Shown one piece after another: positions 44,446 to 54,719 of a stretch of 64,000 nucleotides of DNA (within the stretch, counting starts at the first letter, position 1; every line of letters begins with the position of its first letter). The stretch is from Thereva unica (taxonomy: Eukaryota; Arthropoda; Insecta; Diptera; Therevidae): positions 60,385,922 through 60,449,921 of the forward strand of contig OX465282.1 of assembly GCA_949987705.1 (NCBI GenBank), written 5' to 3'. A program made the position numbers and the translations under genes. Under the pieces are notes generated by a model that saw nothing but the letters and a program-made list of their open reading frames with translations, was not told the origin of the DNA and made no database searches.

Positions 44446-45994
44446 TCTATGCTAGGGAAACAAATTTTGCGATTTTTCGAAAATTCCAACAGAATTTCTT
44501 TTTCAATTGTGTCTTAAGTTTTCTAAATGAGTTCCCCAATTATAAACCGATCTTACAAAAAATGTCAGCAATGTTAAAAACAAAAGAACATAGTTTATTA
44601 CTCAAAAAGTAATGAATCGATCTTGTTGAAATTTTTTGTGCTTTGTCGGGACTACATAGACACCATCTTCAGCCCTCTATGTGCAGTTTTATTCGAGTAA
44701 ACAAAGAGTGAAAATAACATGATTTGAAAACTTTCAAGGTTTTTACAAGATCACACTTGCACCTAAGGACTTCTAGTAGGGTTTATTTTTTAGATAATTT
44801 TATAGGGAAGAGCTTCCTCAGTGCGCATGGTATACTAAAAGTTAGCAGGAACGGAGATATTGAAAGAAATGTAAAAAATTGCATATTTTATTCACAATAA
44901 GTTATTCGGTCAACCAAATTGTGGGCAAACTTATGGTGTTAAACTATGTACATCCTAAAACGCAGCGACTCCAATAATAATCTCGCCTATGGGCCAAAAT
45001 AGCCATAAAAATGCCTCGCCGACTAGTCTACTAGTAAAGGCTCAAACAGAACCAATCCGTTGCGTCCGTTTTTAAAAGGTGGAAATTTGACATTTCCATA
45101 AACTTTTCATGAGACGAAAGCCACAATTAAGCGGACGCAATTTTAAAAAGAACAAAGGAAAGCCGTGCGGAGCGGACGGAACGGATGGGTCCTGTTTGAG
45201 CCTTAAGACTTAAAAATTGATATTTAAATAGTCCAGGAGGGATAGCGAAAAAGTTCAAATAAATCTACCCTTTGATTCTTTGACGTTATAATTAAGAGAA
45301 ATATCGTAGTAATTCAATGAATGTGTTTTGGATAAAATTGGTTCAAGGGAACAGGTGGAAACAAGTTTTTTTCACGTTTTAGGTACGAATAAATTTTGTT
45401 TTGGAAAACAAAAAATAGGACATAATTATGCTTAAAAAGACGAGAAATATGAGTTTTAGAGAATTGAAATCGATCAACAGATTTTTGCCAAAAAAAAAAA
45501 CGGCGAAAAAAGGATATTGTAGGACATTTAATTATAGGGAGTGTTATTATGGTAGAACCGGTGTTTCAGGGCTTAAAATGTGTATTACAATTTAATATAA
45601 TAATATTATTTTCAAAGTTAAAAGGAAAACGAAAAACTTTCTGTGAGCTGAAACTGAATATACGCGACCAACGCTAAGCTAACTAAGCAATATTTTGCGA
45701 CCCAAACCTGAAAATATTCGGAAAACCATCAAGTGAAATATTTTGCGACATGCTAAAAAAACTATAGAAAAGTCGTCCTCTTTAAATTTCAGAAAATCCC
45801 GACGACTACGAAATTCTCAGAAATTCTAAGAACCCTGGAAAAAAATTGAAAATTTCAAGGCCATAAAAAGTAGGCAAAATTCTGAGAAACTGGGATGAGC
45901 TCGAGCATTTCAAAGGGGGCTCACGCACAGGGCGTTTATGTAGTTGTATGCTGAGTTTTACTGGCCGCATGCAAATGGGCACTCTGGTTCAAAT

Positions 45995-46976
45995 TCGTAT
46001 TGAGCGTGCTGAAGCGCCGTTGACAAACTGAGAAGCGAATGACTTCATTTGGAAATTCCAAAGCTTTCCGGAGATATTAGCAGAACTGTAACTGTCAGAC
46101 TTGACCAAAAAGAACAAATTTTGCGGTAACTACCGGAAATCCCGGGATGAACCACAATTTCCTGAAACTGTAACATGCGTAGAAAACAATTCCCCGTCAA
46201 AAAGTCCAAGGTTTGAAAAATTCGCGCTGTTTGTAAAGGGTAACGAAATTTTTGCACGATTTTGAAAGGTTGTCGGATTTTGACAAGTGATGTTTTGTTC
46301 GAAGGCTTTCGCTGTGTAGAACCCAAAAAGATCACTTCGTTTAGAACGGGTCTCATTCCATCGAGTTTATGAGATATTAGTAAAACTTGTTAATTTAAGG
46401 TCTTTCTGACAATTAGCCGAAGTTTTTCTATTTAAACAAAAAAGGCCCGACCGAATATTATGAAATTTTTTTCAGAGCATTTCTTCGTTAATATTCTTTT
46501 TTCGGCACCTCAACGAAGTCGATATAGTTTTTAGTTCGCGGTATCGTGCAGGTACAGAAATCATAAACGTCGTTTAAACAAAAGAAAAAAACTGACCGAA
46601 TATTATGAAATTTTTTTCAGAGCATTTCTTCGTTAATATTCTTTTTTCGGCACCTCAACGAAGTCGATATAGTTTTTAGTTCGCGGTATCGTGCAGGTAC
46701 AGAAATCATAAACGTCGTTTAAACAAAAGAAAAAAAACGGTTCGACCGAATTTTATGAAAATCTTTTCAGATCATATTTTGGTTAATACGCTTCCAACGG
46801 CACCTCAACGAAATCGAAAAAATGACCACACACGTACGCCCACACACACACACGTACTTTCTTCCAATTTTTTGCTTAAAATGCTCCTGGGACCTTGAAA
46901 GATGAAAATACCTCGAAAATTTCAATTCCGATTTTCGGACTGATTACAATAACTTCCTATACTGGGAAGTTAATAA
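45995..46976. other. Right remnant of unidentified element, with tandem repeats
   Basis: No coding recognised. Contains a 145-bp tandem repeat (46449-46800), a CA/CACGTAC-rich run (46829-46857) and, just before the BEL relic resumes, the local hairpin AACTTCC...GGGAAGTT at 46951-46975. See 36349-36640 for the matching left side. Confidence 0.4.
46440..46800. repeat. 145-bp tandem repeat, 2 near-perfect copies plus one diverged
   Basis: Units beginning GACCGAATATTATGAAA start at 46449 and 46594 and are essentially identical over 140 bp; a third, diverged and truncated, starts at about 46744. Each contains GGCACCTCAACGAAGTCG. Confidence 0.85.
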
Positions 46977-47290
46977 TGACAAGTCCATGTTTGGAGCTGT
47001 TGGCCGCAAATATTGGAGTTAGACTATGTGGTAGCACCATTGGAGAATTGAGTTTACCGATGGATGAAGTTGTATTTTGGACTGATTCGACAACACTGTA
47101 TTGGCATGGATCGACCGACAGGAGCAGTGGGACATTTTTGTAAGAAATAGAACCAACGAAATAAGAACATTGTCTGCAGAAAATCGATGAGGCTATGTGC
47201 CGGGATCGCATAATCCTGCTGATCTTCCTTCCACAGGCTGTAATGCGAGAAGATTGACGGAATCTAAATGGTGGGGGGACCTTCTTAGCT
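46977..47290 (+). pseudogene. BEL/Pao RNase H relic
   Basis: Reads MTSPCLELLAANIGVRLC and VVFWTDSTTLYW (RNase H Asp), then in another frame [16 protein letters not shown] followed by a SKWWGGP-like stretch. These are the successive motifs of BEL RNase H and the linker to integrase. It continues the RT relic that ended near 36348. Confidence 0.8.
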
Positions 47291-47399
47291 AAAACAAACC
47301 AGAGAACCAAGTCTGCTCCGGCTATAACGTTTGATGAAGATGAAATAAATAAAGAAATGAAAAAGACTGTAATATCGACAATTTTCGAAATTCACTCTA

Positions 47400-48087
47400 A
47401 TTATACGGTTGATGGCATGGATTATGAGATTCAAGAATAACTCTTTGTCTCCAAGAAACTCTAAACTGAGTGCGGACTTGAGCATGGAAGAAATTGAAAA
47501 GTCGGAGAAGAGATTATTCTATGTAATACAAAGTGAATGTTTTTCTGGATTTGGATGAGGATGGATTGATTAGAATAAAGACTAAGGTTTCATATGGTGA
47601 TTTCATTAAGGATTTCTGCTACCAAATCGTCTTGCCAAATCAAAAGCATCCGGTTGTAGAAAGATTAATTCGAGAAACCCACAATGATTCATCTTATGTT
47701 GGAGTTAATACTATGACAATAATATTACGAAAGCGATTTTGGATTCTTGGAGGCCGCCGAAATATAAGGTGAGTCCTCAAGAAATGTGTAATTTGTAAAA
47801 GACATACGTCCAACAGGTTACAAGTACAATCGCCACCGCTGCCTGCAGATCGAGTCCGCGATGCAAAAGTGTTTGAAGCCGTTGGAATAGACTTTGCGGG
47901 ACCTACATATATATGTAAAAATAAAAGAGAAGAATACATATGAGAAAGCCTGGATCTGCTTATTTACATGCGCAGTGTATAGAGCTGTTCACCTGGAGTT
48001 GGTTTCGTCTTTGTATACGGACAGATTTATCCAGTGCCTTAGGAAATTTATAAGTAGAAGAGGGCGTCCTAGCGTGGTATATGTACG
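47400..48087 (+). pseudogene. BEL/Pao integrase relic
   Basis: Segments in three frames: LSMEEIEKSEKRLFYVIQ-like linker (about 47475), KHPVVERLIRETHNDSSYVG zinc-finger part (about 47650), CVICKRHTS (about 47790), VFEAVGIDFAGP with the first catalytic Asp (about 47870), YRAVHLELVSSLYTDRFI (about 47965) and RKFISRRGRPSVVY (about 48040). The reading ends at TA 48086-48087, where a mariner end begins. The second Asp and the Glu are missing from what remains. Confidence 0.82.
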
Positions 48088-48560
48088 AGGTGTGACAATT
48101 AAGTAATGAGACTGATTATATTGCCGCGATTGTGGTAACCCTGCGACCTTGAAATTCCCTTTCCCTTTTTAGTGAGTTTTTTAAAGAATAAAACCTACAC
48201 TCTCTATTATTACGTTAAAATTGGTTAAGATATTAACAACACCTTTATATTAAATGTACAAAAAAAATTTGTTTATTAAAAATTAATTTAACAAAAAATG
48301 TAAATTATTGAATGCATTTCGACCGATGTAATCGGTCATCATCAGCAACACGGCTAGCGTAACCCCTTTCCCTTCTCTCGGCATCCTTCCCCTCTCCATT
48401 GATATATTTGCCATCGCTCTAGCTTGTTTAGTTCGTCTGCTCTGTCGTGTTGAGTAAACGTGTATTCGTGGTGCTCGTCACGAAAATGGAAAATGGATAT
48501 TTGTAGCGAAGGGAAAAAAACCTAGAAAAAGAAGAAATGTTTGGACAAAAGAATGGCTGT
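48088..48560 (+). mobile_element. Mariner-like 5' fragment
   Basis: Directly after TA, CGAGGTGTGACAATTAAGTA resembles mariner terminal repeats (CGAGGTGTG-type). Further on (48460-48487) a leader of the type CGTGTATTCGTGGTGCTCG followed by CACGAAAATGG looks like the start of a mariner transposase, but the open frame ends quickly. I see no right terminus, and the stretch at about 48290-48370, with a GACCGATGTAATCGGTC palindrome, may be a further insertion. Confidence 0.5.
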
Positions 48561-48923
48561 TAAAACGGGAAAAATACTCTCATGTAAATTTATTGCAAGG
48601 ATTTTAAAAATTTCCTCAGAATGGATGAGAGAAATTATTACAAATTATTGGGATTGGTGACACCTCTCATAAAAAAGAAAATAATGTAATGACCGCATGC
48701 ATTCACAAAAATAATTTACTATTTGCCGTTAACAAATAATCCAAATGGATCAAAATATATAGGTTTATTCGAAATTAAATAAAACAAAAGGATTTTATTA
48801 AAAGTAAACTTCTAAAGGACTTGTTTTCCTGTACTTCAACTAAAGTAGGATTAATTACAACAAAAACATATTTGAATTAATTTGAAAAGATTTCTTTACA
48901 ATGCAGTCATATATTTTTTATAT

Positions 48924-49374
48924 TTACTACGTTTATAAGCGGAGTTTCACTCCTGGATCTTCAATCCAAAGTAAAACTCCCGATGCGTTTATAAGCAATG
49001 GGAGTGTAAATCCAAAATACTTTCTGGTTTGAGATGACACCTCCAAGCTCAAATTCAAAATCATAGCAAAGACAAATATAACCCCAATGTTTAATTTAAT
49101 GTATTTAAAAATATCAATAAACAAAGAAAAAAATCTATTGTTGCAAAATAAAACACCCAGCTTCTTTTTTACAAAGTTTTCCCCCTTTGGAAAAAATTCT
49201 CACTCCCAGTCAGCGTTTATAAGCACAATATAAACCGGGATCGAAGTTTCACTCCAGCTTTTTCTTCGGGAGCGAAAATCCAAGTTCTGGATTTTCACTC
49301 CTGGTTTATAAGCGGTGTTTCACTCCGGATCGAAACTTCCATCCGGAGGGAAACTCCGCTTGTAAACGTAGTAA
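48924..49374. mobile_element. MITE with repeated GTTTATAAGC motif
   Basis: Starts TTACTACGTTTATAAGCGGA and ends with its near-inverse (GCTTGTAAACGTAGTAA), about 450 bp. GTTTATAAGC or TTTATAAGC is repeated inside at about 48985, 49207 and 49306, each near a TTTCACTCC block. TA occurs at both ends. No coding. Confidence 0.65.
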
Positions 49375-49379
49375 TTGTT

Positions 49380-49750
49380 TAAGGGATTCCGTATTTTCCA
49401 AAGACTTTTTCTGTTCTTTTTTGAACTCCAAAAATTCATTAATAATTCATAAAATGACTTAAAGCCTGTTAATAAATTATTTTATTGTAATGTTTTTCGA
49501 TGTTTGGTTGGAGCACTACGCCACTACTTTCATGCATGTTGGAGCACCCGTGACCACGCCTCCAAAAATCCAACCACGCCTTCAAAAAATCAAACCTAGT
49601 TTGATTTTCATCAAGCCGATGGACGTACGAATTTTTGGTCGGCCGACCGGCCCACTATCGATAGTTTTGGTTGTACATCCGCCCTTCGATGTACATCCAA
49701 TTTGACCGTGTATAGGCCCCTTGAATACAGGGTGTTCCGTTACAGCAAGA
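49380..49750. other. Noncoding interval
   Basis: No gene recognised. TACAGGGTGTTCC near 49729 resembles the terminal repeat of the palindromic element at 24094, so an isolated transposon end may lie here. Confidence 0.35.
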
Positions 49751-49800
49751 GTTAACCCTTCTAGCACAGAAGGCGCACTTTTCAGCTAAGCATGAAAATC
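49751..49800 (-). repeat. LINE 3' end copy with hairpin
   Basis: CCCTTCTAGCACAGAAGGCG at 49756 is a diverged copy of the 3' hairpin at 49887 and probably another truncated LINE end in the same orientation. Confidence 0.5.
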
Positions 49801-49813
49801 TATATATGCATAC

Positions 49814-49823
<10 letters not shown>

Positions 49824-49872
<49 letters not shown>
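49824..49872. repeat. (TA)n microsatellite
   Basis: About 24 TA repeats, bordered by CATACATA on one side. It adjoins the 3' end of the LINE and may have grown from its tail. Confidence 0.95.
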
Positions 49873-49878
<6 letters not shown>

Positions 49879-50093
49879 TAGAGTTTCCCTTCTAACACAG
49901 AAGGCACACTTCCCAGCAGGGCTGAGAAATATTTACCACTGCCGTGGCTCAGCTGAGACATGCAAACATAAAATATTAGTAACATGTAAATAAGAACACA
50001 AACCCTATCTCTAAAAAAAGATTGAACATAAATTAAAATAAAAAGTAAGGGCATCCAACATGTAACCCACCCAACAACATAAAATTTAAGCAA

Positions 50094-52826
50094 TCACGTG
50101 AGATTAAAAAGACTCCTTTTAAGGACATCTTTACCAATACTCACGTTAAACACATTAATATTGTTGTTCACGTTAATGAACATGCGATTGACAGGTTCGA
50201 ATCTGCCGTAATTCGTATTAGAAGAGTTGATTTGTAAGAGAGGTGGTCCTCTTAGATTGTAACGACTCACTCTAAACGATGCACGGCGACCTAGAAAACC
50301 TGAATCAACCTTTCCATTAAGGAGCTGATGAACAAAAACAACATCGGCCACCTCACGGCGCTTGTGAAGAGAGCTTAAGTTAAGTAACTTAAGCCGAGAT
50401 TCATAAGATGGAAGAACTAATGGGTTTTCCCAAGGGAGATGATTCAGTGCGAATCGAACGAACCTTCGTTGGACCGATTCAATAGTTCTAACATGCACAG
50501 AGTAGTGAGGAGACCAAACCTGGGACGCATATTCGAGTAATGGTCTGACCAGAGAAATATAAAGGTGTTTAGTAATCAAGGGGTTGTTAAATTCTTTTGA
50601 CCACCTTTTTATAAAACCCAGGACTAAACTACCTCTAGAAGAGATATAGTTGATGTGAGTGGAAAAATCCAGCTTACTGTCAAATCTAATCCCGAGATCT
50701 TTAACAAAGTTTACACGAGGGACACCTTCATTAAGAAAGGTGTAGTTAAAAATTATAGGATCACGTCTCCTACTAAAAGTCATGACTTCACATTTACTAA
50801 TATTAAGAACCAGGTTGTTATAAGTACACCAAGAGTAAAAGGTGTCAAGATCAGCTTGCAAAAGTTTGCAATCCTCAATACTCTTAATGTGACGGTATAA
50901 CTTGATGTCATCAGCGTAAATCAATATTCTACAGTGTCTTAACAAGGAAACAATGTCATCAATTGATAAAATGAAGAGAAGAGGGCCAAGATGACTTCCT
51001 TGAGGGACACCGGATGATGCTTCAATGGGTACTGATTTGGATCCTCGAAAAAGAACTTGGTAGGTTCGGTCAGCTAAGTAAGACTGGAACCACACCAGAA
51101 GTGCTTGCGGAAAGCCAAGCCTTCTTAATTTGAGAATTATAATAGAATGGGAGAGCTTGTCAAATGCCTTGCTAAAATCAGTGTAAACGCAATCAGTTTG
51201 ACAACCAGAAACGAAGCCCTCGACAGCATGAGAAGTGAACTCAAGAAGATTGGTGGTAGTGGAACGACCTGCAAGAAAACCATGTTGATTCGTTGAGACA
51301 AGCCTCTTGCAGATCGGAGCGATCGCAGAATAGATAATTGATTCGAAAAGCTTCGGTATAACAGACAACTTCGCAATTGGTCTATAATTCGATATTTCGT
51401 TTTTGCTACCACTTTTGTGAATAGGAATTATAAACGAATTCTTCCAAAGCGTAGGGAAGCACCCTTTATCCAGGGATTTCTGAAACAGGGTTTTCAGTGG
51501 AGACTGGAGAACCTCCACACAGGACTTCAGGACAGCAGGTGGAATACCGTCAGGGCCCGAAGTGAAGTCGAAAGGGAGTTCATCAATATGTTTCACGATA
51601 TCAGCAAGGGTAATTGAGAGAGGTAAAAAATGAGGCTCTCGGTTAGGGGTAATGTGACGAAAATTATTGTCATTAGGCTGAAAGTCAGAAGGTAAAAAAG
51701 ATTGATGAAAGAATGATGCAAACATGTTGCAAATCGCAAGTGACTCAGAACTAGACCAGTTCGTGTGCTGCATAGTATTGGGGTAGTTATCAACTTTTTT
51801 CTTAGAGTTGACAAATTTAAAGAAGTTCCTAGGATCAGTAAACACTTTATCACTCATGCTGCTAAGGTGTTCACGATACAGAGTAAAAGAGAGTGAACGA
51901 AATCTGTTATAGCAATTGATAAATGAATTGCGACTAGGAGAGTCCTTTCTCTTTAAATAGGTTTTCCAAAGTCTATTCTTCTGATTTTTTAAATGCCTGA
52001 GTTCATTATTAAACCAAGGTGGAGAAGAACTGGGCAGTTTTTGGGGCTCATAAGGTATGCAAGAAACGAGGGCCTCGTATAGTACGTTATAAAACAGTGC
52101 CACATCGTCATCCAACTCATTTGCGGAAAGCAAACTGTTAAAATCGATCGAGGCAAGCTTAGATGACAGCTCCCCAAAGTAAGCCTTTCTAAAGTTAAAG
52201 GAATGGGTTACCTCCTCCGGACAAGGCTTATTCTCTGAATTGAAGCAATAATTAAGCAGAAGCGGAGGATGGTAACTGTCAACAGACGTCATGACTGTTG
52301 GACTGAGTTCGACAGTCATATTGACTGCGTCAGTAAAGAATACAAGATCTAACTGCCTCCCCAAAACGTTAGATACACCGCTCATTTGATTCAAGCCAAG
52401 TGAGAATAAGGAATTAAGAAAACAGGATTCCTTAGAATTCAGGTTGCCTTCAGGAAGGTAGTTATCGTCATCTACATCCGTTACCCACTGAATATTGGGT
52501 AAATTAAAGTCTCCAAGGAGAAGTAATTCATCGCCAGTGTCCATCATACTCGAGATATAATCAACACCAGAGATGAGAATATCATAGAGATTTTTACCTC
52601 TATCGTCAAGAGTGCTTAACATATCTGGTGGGATATAGCAGCACAGCAGAAAGAGATTAATTTTTGATAAGGTAATTTTAAGAGCGACAAGCTCAATGTC
52701 AAGGTGGATAGAAAAACTAGGAAGAGAAATTGGATTACAAGACAGATGGCTACTACAAGCAAGAAGTACGCCACCTCCACGAGCATCCGAGTCAGTGTAA
52801 CGATCCCTCCGAAACACTTGGTTGCA
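50094..52826 (-). CDS. LINE ORF2: endonuclease (N-truncated) and reverse transcriptase
   Basis: About 907 codons. The reading enters the endonuclease in mid-domain at CNQVFRRDRYTDSD then RGGGVLLACS, so the first 60-70 residues (including the first catalytic Glu/Asn region) are lost. GDFNLPN (about 100) and DLVFFTD follow. RT: GPDGIPPAV, YRPIAKLSVIPK, HGFLAGRSTTTNLL, VPQGSHLGPLLF (about 605) and the catalytic YADD (about 631). The C-terminus has EYASQVWSPHYSVH and RTIESVQRRFVRFALN. No stop interrupts it. There is no proper start codon; the frame is preceded by a stop 14 codons up. It is related to but distinct from the LINE at 18229. Confidence 0.85.
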   Translation of the reverse strand, partial: CNQVFRRDRYTDSDARGGGVLLACSSHLSCNPISLPSFSIHLDIELVALKITLSKINLFLLCCYIPPDMLSTLDDRGKNLYDILISGVDYISSMMDTGDELLLLGDFNLPNIQWVTDVDDDNYLPEGNLNSKESCFLNSLFSLGLNQMSGVSNVLGRQLDLVFFTDAVNMTVELSPTVMTSVDSYHPPLLLNYCFNSENKPCPEEVTHSFNFRKAYFGELSSKLASIDFNSLLSANELDDDVALFYNVLYEALVSCIPYEPQKLPSSSPPWFNNELRHLKNQKNRLWKTYLKRKDSPSRNSFINCYNRFRSLSFTLYREHLSSMSDKVFTDPRNFFKFVNSKKKVDNYPNTMQHTNWSSSESLAICNMFASFFHQSFLPSDFQPNDNNFRHITPNREPHFLPLSITLADIVKHIDELPFDFTSGPDGIPPAVLKSCVEVLQSPLKTLFQKSLDKGCFPTLWKNSFIIPIHKSGSKNEISNYRPIAKLSVIPKLFESIIYSAIAPICKRLVSTNQHGFLAGRSTTTNLLEFTSHAVEGFVSGCQTDCVYTDFSKAFDKLSHSIIILKLRRLGFPQALLVWFQSYLADRTYQVLFRGSKSVPIEASSGVPQGSHLGPLLFILSIDDIVSLLRHCRILIYADDIKLYRHIKSIEDCKLLQADLDTFYSWCTYNNLVLNISKCEVMTFSRRRDPIIFNYTFLNEGVPRVNFVKDLGIRFDSKLDFSTHINYISSRGSLVLGFIKRWSKEFNNPLITKHLYISLVRPLLEYASQVWSPHYSVHVRTIESVQRRFVRFALNHLPWENPLVLPSYESRLKLLNLSSLHKRREVADVVFVHQLLNGKVDSGFLGRRASFRVSRYNLRGPPLLQINSSNTNYGRFEPVNRMFINVNNNINVFNVSIGKDVLKRSLFNLT

Positions 52827-53224
52827 ATTCGGGAAGAAATTTTTTCAAATTTCTCAATCAAGGAACCCGTATTGGCCACAGCAGAGTTCAGGGTGTCAGA
52901 CAACGTGTCAAGCCGGACATTAATAGACTGGACGTCATCAGATAAAATTTGAAAATGGCAGATGTTACTTGAGAAGGAGTTAAGACGATCCATGACTTTT
53001 TCGCGATCAGCGAGAAAATCGTCAGAGATGTCTTTCATCAATCTCAGCACATGACAGGGTTTGATGTCAGAGCATTCACTACACGTAGGCCCTCTAGGAG
53101 CCGAAGATTTGCTGCTGACCTTCGAAGTGAAGCAAGAAGGATGGAAAACGCCTCCACAAACTCCATCACAGGAAATCCCGTCACGGGCGATTTCCGAAGA
53201 ACACCTCTTGCAAAGATCCGCCAT
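52827..53224 (-). pseudogene. LINE ORF1, truncated, PHD-like finger
   Basis: From ATG 53224: CKRC, then GISCDGVCGGVFHPSC and CSEC, spaced like a PHD/RING-type zinc finger (residues 5-50), followed by a helical region rich in Asp/Leu/Ser heptads (residues 60-130). ORF1 of this type is thought to bind RNA and self-associate. After about 130 residues the reading passes into the endonuclease region in another frame, so the second half of ORF1 and the start of ORF2 were lost together. Confidence 0.75.
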
Positions 53225-53240
53225 GAATACACGGATTTAT

Positions 53241-54231
53241 CCAATATATTATAAAAATGAGAAAAATTTAGCCAAATTCTTTTTTCAACAGCAAAGCTAC
53301 AATAGAATCTCGTAGCCTTTAATTAGAAGCGTTAGAAAAAAAAATTCTATTTAAAATATCACACAATTTTCTAGTTCACTACGCTTAATTGGAAACACTG
53401 AACATCTGTATTAAAACTAACACAAGAGAAGCATCCGTGGCGTTCTTTTAAACAAATTACATATTTTTGCACACTTTTAGGAAAAATTAAATTAACAATG
53501 TAAATAAGATTCTAACCTTAAAAAAGGCAGAAAAGAAAAAAAAATGCAAAAAACCCGAGAATCAGAATATTAAATGTGTTACCCCGTACAAAGGGAAACA
53601 GCAACACAGCGGATGCTACAACAACGAAACAACAAGAAAAGAAAAAAAACGAAAACACAGTGATTTCCCACTCACAAAAACACAATGAATTTGTTGCTGC
53701 ACAACTTCACAAAACTTTAAACTACAAATCCCAGTTAATAAGAACTATTTAAAAACCAATAACAAGAAACGAGTAATAACTTTGGGATTGGCAAAATAAA
53801 AACAATAAATAAAACAAATTAAAATAAGCGAAACAAAAAACACAACCGCACTCACTGACAACTGACAACTCCCGTGATTTTCAATGCAATCAATCATTAA
53901 TTTATTAATACCCAATGAATAAAGGAAGAACTCTTCATGCATTCCCAGAATACAACAAAAAAAAACACGATAAAGAACATCCTGCGGAATTCAATTTCCA
54001 GACAGACAATTTCCACATTATAATTTTTGCACTTATTCTAGATAATTCATTATTTCGCTAGAATTGTTACTCATGGTACAAAGGAAAATGGCAGAAAGTA
54101 CATAAAAAATTATCGCAAAAAAGTAAAAGGGAGGGGGGTACCTCTTTTCGTTTTCGAGATATTGGGTTTTGAAAAATTTTTTTTGTAGAGGTTTACATAT
54201 TACCCTGTATTTTTGTCACCTTATTAGATAT
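53241..54231. other. LINE upstream region and spacer
   Basis: No coding. A-rich; part may be LINE 5' UTR. Near 54180-54215 lies a GTTTACATATTACCCTGTAT block like the MITE end at 1310-1327. Confidence 0.4.
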
Positions 54232-54708
54232 TGTTACGTTTTTACGGCTTAACGGATTCGTAGGATTAATTAAGGAATACACTTTAATTATCCAAACAAA
54301 ACTTATTTATTACAAACCAAACACAATTTAAAAATAAACACAATTCTTAGAGTTCACTATAATCGCTAGCAAATTTAATATTTCGCACTATTCAATTCTA
54401 ATTATCGCTTTTTATTTCACTACTTTTCACTGTTCTCACTTTAAAACACTTGTATCGCCTTTATAATCAAAACTGACTCGATAGCGGCTGCCAGGCGCTT
54501 TTATATGGGCAGCTCCACCTTTGTCTACTTTCTGGAACCTTCGTTTTCTGGTTCCTTGTGGTATGTTCTATATTTCTTTTAGTTTCGACCAGCTTGAAGT
54601 TGTCTTCGCTTATCGCTCGTTAGTTTAGTACATAAATTCTTAATTCAGACAACAACCGAAAATCGTTGATTCATCCTCTCGACAAACAGATGGCGCATAA
54701 TCATCACA
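54232..54708 (-). repeat. 3' LTR of domain-deleted Gypsy element
   Basis: Plus strand TGTTACGTTTTTACGG to GCATAATCATCACA, 477 bp. AAGAAGGGGGCAA on the coding strand just inside it is the polypurine tract. Confidence 0.93.
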
Positions 54709-54719
54709 TTGCCCCCTTC

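Larger units (their letters stand above)
36649..45986. mobile_element. hAT-like non-autonomous element, TSD GTTCAAAT
   Basis: It starts CAGAGTGCCCA and ends TGGGCACTCTG (allowing one base), with the exact 8-bp duplication GTTCAAAT at 36641-36648 and 45987-45994, the hallmark of hAT elements. Inverted repeats run about 300 bp: the left arm is 36649-36708 plus 44051-44275, the right arm about 45705-45986. Without the provirus it is about 2.0 kb and has no transposase. Its centre contains a LINE 3' end (44393-44445). The provirus inserted in the left arm and duplicated TGCG. Confidence 0.85.
22430..48087 (+). mobile_element. Ancient BEL/Pao element dismembered by nested insertions
   Basis: Pieces of one plus-strand BEL/Pao gag-pol can be followed in the correct order: gag (23446-24093, 26614-26941), zinc knuckles (34989-35210), RT (35400-36348), RNase H (46977-47270) and integrase (47440-48087). 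Each break coincides with a later element carrying its own target duplication. The start lies before 22456, because an RRTVTR-like gag reading (22436-22455) abuts the first MITE. The integrase is cut at 48088 by a mariner end. I did not identify this element's own LTRs. The pieces are full of stops and frameshifts. Confidence 0.8.
49873..53240 (-). mobile_element. CR1/Jockey-type LINE with ORF1 and internal deletion
   Basis: Minus-strand order: start of ORF1 (53224), deletion junction (about 52820-52850), ORF2 (to 50094), 3' UTR (50093-49880) ending with the hairpin CCTTCTGTGTTAGAAGG and a TA-rich tail. ORF1 begins with a PHD-like Cys/His motif, known in ORF1 of some CR1-group elements. The upstream region (53225-about 53990) may be its 5' UTR. 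No target duplication was identified. Confidence 0.8.

Noticed and set aside
36649..45986. A giant Maverick/Polinton-type element
   Set aside because: No polymerase B, integrase, ATPase or capsid genes of that class; the interior is a Gypsy provirus and the 8-bp duplication points to hAT.
49824..49872. Possible regulatory TA-rich element
   Set aside because: A plain (TA)n microsatellite adjoining a LINE tail.
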